Assembly: GCA_023150195.1 (NCBI GenBank)
Contig: JAKLLI010000054.1
Coordinates: 1 to 9,079 of the forward strand
Direction: 5' to 3'
Length of the DNA stretch: 9,079 nt
Source: Azonexus sp.
GTDB lineage: Bacteria > Pseudomonadota > Gammaproteobacteria > Burkholderiales > Rhodocyclaceae
In this document: one piece after another, positions 1 to 6,171 of the stretch
Layout: every line of letters begins with the position of its first letter
Numbering within the stretch: position 1 is the stretch's first letter
The notes under the pieces: model-generated
The model's database searches: none
What the model was told of the DNA's origin: nothing
Seen by the model: the letters and a program-made list of their open reading frames with translations, nothing else
Translations under genes and position numbers: made by a program

Positions 1-411
1 ATCTGCGCCAGCCCCGCCTACCTGAGCCGGCGTGGCATTCCGTTGGTGCCGGAGGATCTCGGCGAACACAACTGCCTGGACTACACTTTTCTCGATACCC
101 AGGGCGTCTGGCATCTCAACGGCTACAACGGCGATGTCTCGGTCCCGGTATCCGGCACCCTGCGCATCAACGACGATGAGGCCCTGTCGCAGGCCGTGCT
201 CGGCGGGCTGGGGCTGGCCTTGCTGCCCACCTTCATCGTCGGCAAGGATCTGCAGGAAGGGCGCCTGGTCGAGGTGCTGCCGGGTTATGTCCCGACCGAG
301 CGCTTCATTTATGCCGTGCATCTGCCCAACCGGCATTTGCCGCTCAAGGTCCGCGCCTTCATCGATTTCCTGATCGACCGTTTTGGACCGACGCCGTACT
401 GGGACCGTTGA
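1..411 (+). CDS. LysR-type transcriptional regulator, C-terminal part (5' truncated by window edge)
   Basis: The reading frame is open from base 1 to the TGA at 409-411, giving about 136 residues of the effector-binding half of a LysR-type regulator. Seen in the sequence: an opening ASPAYLSRRG segment, then a PEDLGEHNCL stretch, the pattern VSGTLRINDDEALSQAVLGGLGLALLP split over residues about 53-80, and a closing VRAFIDFL helix. These are the usual landmarks of the second half of the LysR substrate-binding domain, ending with the conserved C-terminal helix. The N-terminal winged helix-turn-helix lies upstream of the window, so target genes and effector cannot be inferred. The gene ends normally and is not broken at its 3' end. 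The next gene on the same strand starts 64 bases later behind its own likely -10 box, so it is probably a separate unit. Family assignment is confident; the specific regulator is not known. Confidence 0.93.
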   Translation: MCASPAYLSRRGIPLVPEDLGEHNCLDYTFLDTQGVWHLNGYNGDVSVPVSGTLRINDDEALSQAVLGGLGLALLPTFIVGKDLQEGRLVEVLPGYVPTERFIYAVHLPNRHLPLKVRAFIDFLIDRFGPTPYWDR

Positions 412-433
412 TGCTGCCGGATTGTTGCCACCC

Positions 434-439
434 TATAAT
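434..439 (+). promoter_or_regulatory. Predicted -10 box of the small lipoprotein gene
   Basis: A perfect TATAAT lies 36 bases before the ATG at 476, which would give a leader of about 30 bases. No convincing -35 is present at the normal 17-base spacing; the nearest candidate, TTGATG at 408-413, is 20 bases away. The call rests on the -10 box and its position alone. Confidence 0.45.
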
Positions 440-475
440 CAGGAACTCCCCCAGCCAAACACAATGGAGCGCACC

Positions 476-634
476 ATGAAAGCCTTGATTACTGCCCTTG
501 TCGTCAGCCTGATGCTCCCCGGATGTGCCGTGTATACCCCGGCCGGCAGCGTTGTTGTCGATCCCAATGGCCCGGGGCCGCGCCACGATGGCGGTTTCTG
601 CCCGCCGGGCCAGGCCAAGAAGGGGAATTGCTGA
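476..634 (+). CDS. Small predicted lipoprotein (52 aa), function unknown
   Basis: The protein begins with a lysine and a hydrophobic stretch (residues 4-14) and reaches a lipobox-like L-P-G-C with Cys17 as the predicted lipidation site. The proline at -2 is atypical for a lipobox, so lipidation is likely rather than certain. The mature part is only about 36 residues, rich in Pro and Gly, and ends in a conserved-looking F-C-P-P-G-Q-A-K-K-G-N-C tail. Its two cysteines (Cys41 and Cys52) could form a disulfide in the periplasm. I recall similar CPPGQAKKG tails in other small exported proteobacterial proteins, but I cannot name a family. The ATG at 476 is preferred over in-frame upstream starts (383, 464) because GGAG at 466-469 sits six bases before it and the signal sequence starts there. 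It lies 50 bases before rnpB on the same strand with no clear terminator between them. Confidence 0.7.
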   Translation: MKALITALVVSLMLPGCAVYTPAGSVVVDPNGPGPRHDGGFCPPGQAKKGNC

Positions 635-669
635 TCATCCGGCGCGCCGTCGGATGGGCGCGGCCAGCG

Positions 670-675
670 TATAAT
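670..675 (+). promoter_or_regulatory. Predicted -10 box of rnpB
   Basis: TATAAT ends eight bases before the predicted 5' end of RNase P RNA at about 684, which is the spacing expected from -10 to transcription start. No good -35 hexamer is seen at 16-18 bases upstream; the region is very GC-rich. Confidence 0.6.
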
Positions 676-683
676 TCGCCCCG

Positions 684-1066
684 GAAAGTCGGCCAGGCAA
701 TCGCTGGATACTTTGGTATCGGGAGGAAAGTCCGGGCTCCACTGGGCAGGATGCCAGCTAACGGCTGGGCGCTATAAGCCGCAAGGCGAAGGCGACGGAA
801 AGTGCAACAGAAAGCAAACCGCCGATGGCCCCGCAAGGGGATCAGGTAAGGGTGAAACGGCGAGGTAAGAGCTCACCGCGTCCACGGTAACGGCGGACGG
901 CACGGTAAACCCCATCCGGAGCAAGACCAAATAGGGAAGCTGAGGCGTGGCCCGCGCTGCTTCCGGGTAGGTTGCTTGAGCCTGTCGGTGACGGCAGGCC
1001 TAGAGGAATGATTGCCGAACCTCGCAAGAGGGGAACAGAACCCGGCTTATCGGCCGGCTTTCCACT
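684..1066 (+). ncRNA. rnpB: RNase P RNA, bacterial type A (rnpB)
   Basis: This is the catalytic RNA of RNase P, which with the RnpA protein removes 5' leaders from precursor tRNAs. The diagnostic conserved blocks are all visible in order: GAGGAAAGTCC at 723-733, the GTGCAACAGAAAGCAAACCGCC region around 800-824, GGTGAAACGG and the following AAGAGCTCACCG, GAGCAAGACCAAATAGG at 919-935, TAGAGGAATGATTG near 1001-1014, and ACAGAACCCGGCTTATCG from 1035. The ends are set by helix P1: bases 683-694 pair with 1052-1063, with one G-U pair. The layout matches the E. coli type A RNA throughout. A small extra hairpin with a GCAA loop sits at 1020-1031 between two conserved blocks. P1 is followed by TTGTTTTT at 1066-1073, which may be the terminator. 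End positions are good to a few bases. Confidence 0.97.
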
Positions 1067-1110
1067 TGTTTTTCAGGGCAGGACGGGGCTGCGGCTTGCT
1101 GCCCAAGGCC

Positions 1111-2409
1111 TTAGCGCCTATCGGGCATGTGTTTTTGTGTCGGTGCACCAAAAGCCGGGAAGCTCAGCGTGGCTTCGGCAATGTCGACCAGTTGCCGGTT
1201 CTGGTCCATCGCCGTCTTGCGCAGCATGCGATAGGCCGCTTCTTCGGTCAGGTTCATATGTGCCATCAGCACCCCTTTGGCACGCTCGATGACTTTGCGC
1301 TCGTTCAAGGTGCGCTTGGCCTTTTCGAGCTCGCTTTCCATGCTGGCCAGGCGGGAGGATTGCGCTTGCAATACGGAAACGATGGAGTGACCGAGTTGGG
1401 GGCCGATGGCGTCCCCGGCTTCGAAGCGCAGCGCACGGTCGACCGGGGTGTCCGGGTCAAAAAAGCGTTCGACGGCGCCGGTGCTGGAGGGCGGATTGTC
1501 CATCAGCGCCTTGAGCAGGCCGGTCGAATCGGCGAGGTGGCGTTCCGCCGTTTCGATGCGCTGGGCGCAGCTTTCCTGCAGACGGCGGACAAGATTGCAT
1601 TGCAATTGCCAGATGCGGGCGATGCGTTCGCTGCAGACTTCAAACCAGGGGTCAATCTGGTTGATATCGAGGGCATTGCCGGGACGATTGCTGCCCAGAA
1701 TGCGACGCATGCGTTCCAGCACAATGTTGGCGGGGTCCTGGGCAATGCTTTGCCAGTCCGCGAGGGAGTCGGCATCGGCAAATTCGGAAAAGCCCTGAAA
1801 GCTTTTTTCCTGAGCTTCGATGAGGTGCAGGATGCGCTGCTGATGGGCGCCTTCGCAACGGCCGGACGCAAAGCACAACGCGCCGATGGCGCGTTCCTGC
1901 CCCGCATATTCCTTGCCCTGAATAAAGTTGAACAGGGCGACCAGTGCCCGGGAAATGTCCGGATCAATGGCGGCATCGGCAACTTCAAAAATCAGCGAGC
2001 TCAGGCCGGCAATCAGGCGGCTGAACGCGAGAATCGCATCGGCAGCCCGCAGTTTTTGGGCGCCGATCTGTTCGCGCAGTGCGGGCAGTTCCTCGAGCCC
2101 GAGCAGCACCCAGGCCATCAGTGAGTACAGCCGGGCATTGCCAAAGGCGGGGCTGCTCAGTTGGGTTTCAAAGCGGGCATCCAGCTCCCTGGCCAGCGCC
2201 TCGCTTTCGCTGATCAGGGTGCGGCGGGTATCGGCAAATCGCTGGCCGCCCGAGGCCAGATAAATGCTGGAGGCGCCCCGTTCGTGCTGAAGGCAGTGAA
2301 TCAGGTGCCCGATGACGGCGGCCAGTTCGGCGCGTTCGGCGAGGTGCCGGAGTTCGTCGATTTCATGTTGCTTGGCGGCAAGAACGATGCGCGGGACGGA
2401 GATGGGCAT
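1111..2409 (-). CDS. NIT-ANTAR regulator: nitrate/nitrite-sensing domain plus RNA-binding antiterminator domain
   Basis: This 432-residue protein resembles Klebsiella NasR, where nitrate binding to an all-helical NIT domain lets the ANTAR domain bind paired hairpins in a leader RNA and prevent termination. Seen here: the NIT signature Q-x-E-R-G-x-S-x-x-Y at residues 41-50, a long helical region to about residue 300, a likely coiled-coil around 345-375, and an ANTAR domain at about 350-417 containing RKVIERAKGVLM, the downstream E-E-A-A-Y-R-M-L-R pattern and a final LVDIAEATL helix. The frame stays open 204 bases further upstream, but the ATG at 2409 is chosen because homology to the family begins right after it and the upstream stretch overlaps the divergent gene. 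No strong ribosome binding site is seen. It converges on rnpB. No nitrate-assimilation gene lies in the window, so its target is unknown. Confidence 0.9.
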   Translation of the reverse strand: MPISVPRIVLAAKQHEIDELRHLAERAELAAVIGHLIHCLQHERGASSIYLASGGQRFADTRRTLISESEALARELDARFETQLSSPAFGNARLYSLMAWVLLGLEELPALREQIGAQKLRAADAILAFSRLIAGLSSLIFEVADAAIDPDISRALVALFNFIQGKEYAGQERAIGALCFASGRCEGAHQQRILHLIEAQEKSFQGFSEFADADSLADWQSIAQDPANIVLERMRRILGSNRPGNALDINQIDPWFEVCSERIARIWQLQCNLVRRLQESCAQRIETAERHLADSTGLLKALMDNPPSSTGAVERFFDPDTPVDRALRFEAGDAIGPQLGHSIVSVLQAQSSRLASMESELEKAKRTLNERKVIERAKGVLMAHMNLTEEAAYRMLRKTAMDQNRQLVDIAEATLSFPAFGAPTQKHMPDRR

Positions 2410-2441
2410 GGTTGCAGCAAGGAAAGTGGCCGGGGCCGGGG

Positions 2442-2470
2442 TTCGGAAAGCGGGGCGCATGATCGATAAT
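2442..2470 (+). promoter_or_regulatory. Possible promoter of the methyltransferase gene
   Basis: TTCGGA (2442-2447) and GATAAT (2465-2470) are spaced by 17 bases. Transcription would start at about 2477, which is the A of the proposed start codon, so the message could be leaderless. The -35 matches only three of six consensus positions, so this is tentative. Confidence 0.35.
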
Positions 2471-2476
2471 GCGCGC

Positions 2477-3610
2477 ATGGAAAAGATCATCGCATGGGAA
2501 GCTGGCGGCACGCCAGTACAGGGCGTTTGGCAATCGGAGGCGGGTTTGCAGCCGCCGTCTGCGGTCGACACGGTCGACGACCGGATTTCCGCCGATTTGG
2601 CCTGGCAGCGCATGGCCGCAGGCGAGGCCTTGTTGTGGCAGGGCGACTGGGTGAATGCCCGGCATTTATTACAGGCGTTGATCCGGCGGGCGGAACGCCG
2701 CTTCGATCCGCGTCATGCTAAAACGCCGGCCTCACCCGCTGCCGCGTTTGCGCTGCATCGGGAAATCCTCGGGCAGCGGGCAGCGCTGCTGGCCCGCTTG
2801 CTGGTGCCGGTATCTGGGGATTTCAGCGTACCGCTGCGGCGGGCGCAGGCGACGGTCGAGGCATGCCGGGCCGCCTGGGGCGAGCCGGATGGCCGGGAAC
2901 GGCTGGTGGCCCTGCGCGAGTTGCTGGCGGTCATCAGTGCCTGGGAGTGGCGGAAAAAAGGCATGCCGGTGCCGGCGGTTCAGGGACGGATTTATCCGCA
3001 TTACGGGGTGTTTTCGCCCGTGCGTGGGGAGTATGTCGATCTCGTGGCGCAGGCGCCGTTGCCGGCTGCGTGTGATTCCGCCTTCGATATTGGTACCGGC
3101 TCGGGCATTCTCGCGGCCATACTGGCGCGCCGTGGCGTGGCGCAGGTGCTGGCCACTGACATGGCGCCGCGCGCCTTGGCCTGTGCAACGGAAAACATCG
3201 CTCAACTCGGGTTGGCCGCCCAAGTTCGGGTCATCGAGACGGATTTGTTTCCTGAAGGCTGGGCGCCGCTGGTTGTCTGCAATCCGCCCTGGGTGCCGGC
3301 GCAGCCCAGCTCGCCGGTCGAGTATGCCGTCTACGATCCCGATTCCCGCATGCTGCGTGGTTTCCTGACGGGCTTGGCGGCGCATTTGTCGCCCGGGGGC
3401 GAGGGTTGGTTGATCATTTCGGATATCGCCGAACATCTCGGCTTGCGTTCCCGGGCAGAGTTGCTGGGCTGGATCGCGGCGGCCGGACTGGTCGTGATCG
3501 AGCGCATGGATACGCGTCCCAAGCATCCCAAGGTGCAGGACCGAAGCGATCCCTTGCATGCCGCGCGGGCCGCGGAGGTAAGCTCTTTGTGGCGTTTGGC
3601 GGCGCAATGA
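2477..3610 (+). CDS. Class I SAM-dependent methyltransferase with an uncharacterised helical N-terminal half
   Basis: A protein of 377 residues. The C-terminal half is a Rossmann-fold methyltransferase. Motif I, F-D-I-G-T-G-S-G, is at residues 203-210, and N-P-P-W at 269-272 is the NPPY/W-type motif IV used by enzymes that methylate amide or exocyclic amino nitrogens (PrmC/HemK, RsmC and N6-adenine enzymes). The N-terminal half (about 1-190) is helical and Arg/Leu-rich, with no motif I recognise; it may recognise substrate. The substrate is therefore unknown: a protein glutamine, rRNA or a small molecule are all possible. ATG 2477 (MEKIIAWE) is preferred on general resemblance to related proteins. 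ATG 2459 would add six residues and has a weak GGAAAG upstream. Neither has a strong ribosome binding site. The gene is divergent from the NIT-ANTAR gene (67 bases apart) and convergent with ahpF. Confidence 0.88.
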   Translation: MEKIIAWEAGGTPVQGVWQSEAGLQPPSAVDTVDDRISADLAWQRMAAGEALLWQGDWVNARHLLQALIRRAERRFDPRHAKTPASPAAAFALHREILGQRAALLARLLVPVSGDFSVPLRRAQATVEACRAAWGEPDGRERLVALRELLAVISAWEWRKKGMPVPAVQGRIYPHYGVFSPVRGEYVDLVAQAPLPAACDSAFDIGTGSGILAAILARRGVAQVLATDMAPRALACATENIAQLGLAAQVRVIETDLFPEGWAPLVVCNPPWVPAQPSSPVEYAVYDPDSRMLRGFLTGLAAHLSPGGEGWLIISDIAEHLGLRSRAELLGWIAAAGLVVIERMDTRPKHPKVQDRSDPLHAARAAEVSSLWRLAAQ

Positions 3611-3645
3611 AAAACGGCCGACCTGGACGGTCGACCGTTGGTTTT
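3611..3645 (-). terminator. Intrinsic terminator of ahpF, probably bidirectional
   Basis: Bases 3613-3623 pair with 3629-3639 around a five-base loop. Read on the minus strand the 11-bp stem is complete with one G-U pair and is followed by TTTTT, the classic form for ending ahpF. On the plus strand the same position is a C-A mismatch and the stem is followed by GGTTTT, so it may also serve the methyltransferase gene, less efficiently. Confidence 0.8.
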
Positions 3646-3658
3646 GAGTCAAGCGGAA

Positions 3659-5212
3659 TCAGCTGCGGATCAGGTGATCGAAGGCGCTGAGCGACGCCGT
3701 GGCACCGGCGCCCATGGCAATGATGATCTGCTTGTACGGCACCGTGGTGCAGTCCCCGGCAGCAAAAACGCCGGGCACGGAGGTGTGGCCCTTGGCATCG
3801 ATCTGGATTTCGCCGAATTTCGTGAGGTCGACCGTGCCCTTCAGCCAGTCGGTGTTCGGTAAAAGGCCGATCTGGACGAAGATGCCTTCGAGTTCAATCT
3901 GCTTTTCCTCGCCGGAAACGCGGTCCTTGTACTTGAGGCCATTGACCTTCTGGCCGTCGCCGGTGACTTCGGTCGTCTGTGCCGACTTGATGACGCTAAC
4001 GTTGGGCAGGCTGGTGAGCTTCGTTTGCAACACGGCGTCGGCGCGCAGGGTATCGGCAAACTCCAGCAGCGTGACGTGGCCGACAATGCCGGCGAGGTCA
4101 ATTGCCGCTTCCACGCCGGAGTTGCCGCCGCCGATGACTGCGACACGCTTGCCCTTGAACAGCGGACCATCGCAATGCGGGCAGAAGCAGACGCCCTTGG
4201 CCTTGTATTCCTTTTCGCCCGGGACGTTCATTTCGCGCCAGCGGGCGCCGGTGGCCAGAATGACGGACTTGGACTTGAGCGACGCGCCGTTTTCGAGCTG
4301 CACTTCGATCAGTCCCCCCGTTTCCGTGGCCGGCAACAATTTGGCGGCACGTTGCAGGTTCATGATGTCCACGGCGTAGGCCTTGACGTGTTCTTCCAGT
4401 GCAGCCGCGAGCTTCGGGCCTTCGGTTTCCTTGACCGAAATGAAATTTTCGATGCCCAGCGTATCCATCACCTGGCCGCCGAAGCGCTCGGCCAACACGC
4501 CGGTACGGATACCCTTGCGGGCGGCGTAAATGGCCGCTGCGGCACCTGCCGGGCCACCGCCGACAACCAGCACATCAAAAGCCTCTTTTTGGGCGAGTTG
4601 TTCAGCGGCGCGTGCGGCTGCGCCGGTATCGACCTTGGCCAGAATTTCCTCGATCAGCATGCGGCCGGCGCCAAATTCAGCACCGTTCAGATAGGTGGTC
4701 GGCACGGCCATGATCTGCAACGCGTTGACGCGGTCCTGGAACATGGCCCCGTCGATCATCGTGCTCGTGACATTCGGGTTGAGCACGGCCATCAGGTTCA
4801 GCGCCTGCACGACGTCCGGGCAGTTGTGGCAGGAGAGCGAGATGTAGGTCTCGAAATTGAAACTGCCTTGCAGTCCCTTGATCTGGTCAATGACGCTTTG
4901 TTCGACCTTGGGCGGGTGGCCGCCGGTTTGCAGCAGGGCGAGTACCAGCGAGGTGAACTCATGGCCCATGGGCAGGCCGGCAAAGCGGATGCGCGGGGTT
5001 TCGCCGGGGAGGCCAACAGCAAACGAGGGGCTCAGCTCGGCGTCGGCGGTTTCGCGCAGGCTGACTTTGTCTGAGCATTCAAGGATGTCAGCGAGCAAGG
5101 CACGCATTTCCTGACCCTTTGCGCTGTCATCCAGCGTTGCGACCAGTTCGATGGGGCGCTGCAGGCGTTCGAGGTAGGCCTTCAATTGGCCCTTGATGGC
5201 GGCATCAAGCAT
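3659..5212 (-). CDS. ahpF: Alkyl hydroperoxide reductase subunit F (AhpF), NADH-dependent flavoprotein
   Basis: AhpF passes electrons from NADH through FAD and two disulfide centres to AhpC. The 517 residues match the usual family length (about 520). Seen in order: an N-terminal tandem thioredoxin-like domain (about 1-195) with redox centre C-H-N-C at 128-131, a linker to about 210, FAD-binding G-G-G-P-A-G at 218-223, the second redox centre C-P-H-C at 344-347, an NADH-binding G-G-G-N-S-G at 361-366, and the closing F-A-A-G-D-C FAD motif at 483-488. All catalytic residues are intact. The ATG at 5212 is supported by GGAG six bases upstream on the minus strand. It follows ahpC by 111 bases that contain two strong hairpins, and the pair probably share the OxyR-type promoter upstream of ahpC. 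The N-terminal domain distinguishes it from plain thioredoxin reductase, which is about 320 residues. Confidence 0.97.
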   Translation of the reverse strand: MLDAAIKGQLKAYLERLQRPIELVATLDDSAKGQEMRALLADILECSDKVSLRETADAELSPSFAVGLPGETPRIRFAGLPMGHEFTSLVLALLQTGGHPPKVEQSVIDQIKGLQGSFNFETYISLSCHNCPDVVQALNLMAVLNPNVTSTMIDGAMFQDRVNALQIMAVPTTYLNGAEFGAGRMLIEEILAKVDTGAAARAAEQLAQKEAFDVLVVGGGPAGAAAAIYAARKGIRTGVLAERFGGQVMDTLGIENFISVKETEGPKLAAALEEHVKAYAVDIMNLQRAAKLLPATETGGLIEVQLENGASLKSKSVILATGARWREMNVPGEKEYKAKGVCFCPHCDGPLFKGKRVAVIGGGNSGVEAAIDLAGIVGHVTLLEFADTLRADAVLQTKLTSLPNVSVIKSAQTTEVTGDGQKVNGLKYKDRVSGEEKQIELEGIFVQIGLLPNTDWLKGTVDLTKFGEIQIDAKGHTSVPGVFAAGDCTTVPYKQIIIAMGAGATASLSAFDHLIRS

Positions 5213-5241
5213 GGCGTTCTCCCTTTGCGTTTATTTTCACT

Positions 5242-5269
5242 GGATTGCTGCGGTCGACCGCAGCAATCC
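5242..5269 (-). repeat. Perfect 28-base palindrome between ahpC and ahpF
   Basis: The sequence is a perfect inverted repeat: the arm GGATTGCTGCGG, centre TCGA, and the complementary arm. In the ahpC-ahpF transcript it would form a 12-bp stem with a four-base loop, about 30 bases before the ahpF start. It is not followed by a T run on either strand, so it is not an obvious terminator. It more likely stabilises the upstream ahpC message against 3' exonucleases or marks a processing point. It could also bind a dimeric protein. Confidence 0.7.
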
Positions 5270-5276
5270 GCTGAAA

Positions 5277-5296
5277 CCCGCCGCCGAAGCGGCGGG
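5277..5296 (-). terminator. GC-rich hairpin with UUCG loop after ahpC, possible attenuator
   Basis: On the minus strand CCCGCCGC and GCGGCGGG form an uninterrupted 8-bp GC-rich stem closed by a TTCG tetraloop, 27 bases after the ahpC stop. Only three T follow, so termination would be partial. This would let ahpC be made in excess of ahpF, as the two-protein system needs. Confidence 0.55.
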
Positions 5297-5323
5297 AAGC
5301 ATTCTCTGTGGGGTTGTTTTTAT

Positions 5324-5887
5324 TTAGATTTTGCCAACCAGGTCGAGGGACGGTGCCAGGGTCTTCTCGCCTTCTTTCCACTTGGCCGGGCAGACTTCAG
5401 CCGGATGGGCGGCAACGTACTGGGCGGCCTTCAACTTGCGCAGGGTTTCGGAAACGTCACGGGCGATTGCGTTGTCGTGCACTTCCAGGGTCTTGATCGT
5501 GCCTTCCGGATTGATCACGAAGGTACCGCGCAGGGCCAGACCGGCTTCCGGGATATGCACGCCGAAGGCGTTGGTCAGCTGGTGGGTCGGGTCGCCGATC
5601 AGCGGGAACTGGGCCTTGCCCACGGCCGGGGAGGTTTCGTGCCAGACCTTGTGCGAGAAATGGGTGTCGGTGGTGACGATGTAGACCTCGGCGCCAGCCT
5701 TCTGGAATTCAGCGTAGTTGTTGGCGGCGTCTTCGATCTCCGTCGGGCAGTTGAAGGTGAAAGCCGCCGGCATGAAAATCAGGACCGACCATTTGCCCTT
5801 GAGGCTTTCTTCGGTGACTTCGACGAACTTGCCATTGTGGAAAGCTTGAGCCTTGAACGGTTGAACCTGGGTGTTGATGAGGGACAT
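5324..5887 (-). CDS. ahpC: Alkyl hydroperoxide reductase subunit C (AhpC), typical 2-Cys peroxiredoxin
   Basis: AhpC reduces hydrogen peroxide, organic hydroperoxides and peroxynitrite in the cytoplasm and is recycled by AhpF. The 187 residues equal the normal family length. The peroxidatic cysteine is Cys47 in P-x-x-x-T-x-x-C (Pro40, Thr44), the conserved arginine is Arg120, and the resolving cysteine is Cys166 in E-V-C-P-A-K-W, followed by the standard C-terminal tail ending LDLVGKI. Around Cys47 the residues read PAAFTFNCPTE, unlike the PADFTFVCPTE of E. coli; from memory the Pseudomonas enzyme has the same variant, so this is a known subtype. The ATG at 5887 is chosen over longer in-frame starts because AGGAG lies eight bases upstream and the protein starts with the family-typical MSLINTQVQPF. 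It is first in the ahpC-ahpF unit, with an OxyR-type site about 75 bases upstream. Confidence 0.98.
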   Translation of the reverse strand: MSLINTQVQPFKAQAFHNGKFVEVTEESLKGKWSVLIFMPAAFTFNCPTEIEDAANNYAEFQKAGAEVYIVTTDTHFSHKVWHETSPAVGKAQFPLIGDPTHQLTNAFGVHIPEAGLALRGTFVINPEGTIKTLEVHDNAIARDVSETLRKLKAAQYVAAHPAEVCPAKWKEGEKTLAPSLDLVGKI

Positions 5888-5931
5888 CGTTTTTCTCCTG
5901 AACGGGTTGAGAAGTGATTTGGTACGACGCA

Positions 5932-5961
5932 ATCTTAGGGAGGGCTGTCCTATTGATCCAA
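5932..5961 (-). promoter_or_regulatory. Predicted ahpC promoter
   Basis: On the minus strand TTGGAT (5961-5956) and TAAGAT (5937-5932) are separated by 18 bases, giving a leader of roughly 40 bases. The -35 directly abuts the OxyR-type site, the geometry expected for activation through RNA polymerase contact. The hexamers are moderate matches, as expected for an activator-dependent promoter. Confidence 0.5.
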
Positions 5962-5997
5962 TTGATTGCTTCAATATGGTACATAGCCGATGACTAT
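5961..5997 (-). promoter_or_regulatory. OxyR-type operator upstream of ahpC
   Basis: The 37-base site reads ATTG-N7-CAAT-N7-ATAG-N7-CTAT. This is the exact spacing of the OxyR tetramer consensus (ATAG-N7-CTAT repeated with a seven-base gap). The distal pair is a perfect ATAG/CTAT and the proximal pair has one symmetric substitution in each half. Its position immediately upstream of the predicted ahpC -35 matches peroxide activation of ahpCF in other proteobacteria. No oxyR gene is in the window. Confidence 0.8.
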
Positions 5998-6100
5998 GTT
6001 TGTCAATGACGACGGGCTCACCAGATTGTCGGGATCCGGAAAAAATCCTTGTAAACACGGGCATCAGCCGGGGTATTGCCAACACTTATCAGAAAAGGTG

Positions 6101-6109
6101 TGCTACTTT
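6101..6109 (+). promoter_or_regulatory. Possible extended -10 promoter of hup
   Basis: TG-C-TACTTT forms an extended -10 element about 63 bases before the HU start codon. No good -35 is found at normal spacing (TTGCCA at 6076-6081 is 22 bases away), which is tolerable for an extended -10. The rest of the 284-base gap between ahpC and hup holds the ahpC control region and no gene. Confidence 0.35.
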
Positions 6110-6171
6110 TAGTCCGCTGCCGTTACGACGGCCAGTTTTCTTCACTCATTCAAGTAACAGGAGGCACTTAG

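Noticed and set aside
1064..1105. GGGCAG/CTGCCC inverted repeat between rnpB and the NIT-ANTAR gene, considered as a terminator
   Set aside because: The 6-bp stem has a 17-base loop, and the T run lies before it on the plus strand (A run after it on the minus strand), which is the wrong order for an intrinsic terminator.
1012..2124. Long plus-strand open frame (370 aa) opposite the NIT-ANTAR gene
   Set aside because: It is antisense to a gene with clear NIT and ANTAR motifs, starts inside rnpB, and its translation has no recognisable domain; GC-rich codon bias opens such shadow frames.
2732..3652. Minus-strand open frame (306 aa) opposite the methyltransferase
   Set aside because: The plus strand carries the SAM-binding and NPPW motifs; the antisense product is rich in Arg/His/Gln without domain signals and runs through the terminator hairpin.
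4025..5074. Long plus-strand open frame (349 aa) opposite ahpF
   Set aside because: The opposite strand encodes an intact AhpF with all redox and nucleotide-binding motifs; the antisense translation shows no family features.
5242..5269. The perfect palindrome considered as an insertion-sequence end or attachment site
   Set aside because: There is no transposase or integrase, no second copy in the window and no target duplication around it; an mRNA hairpin is the simpler reading.
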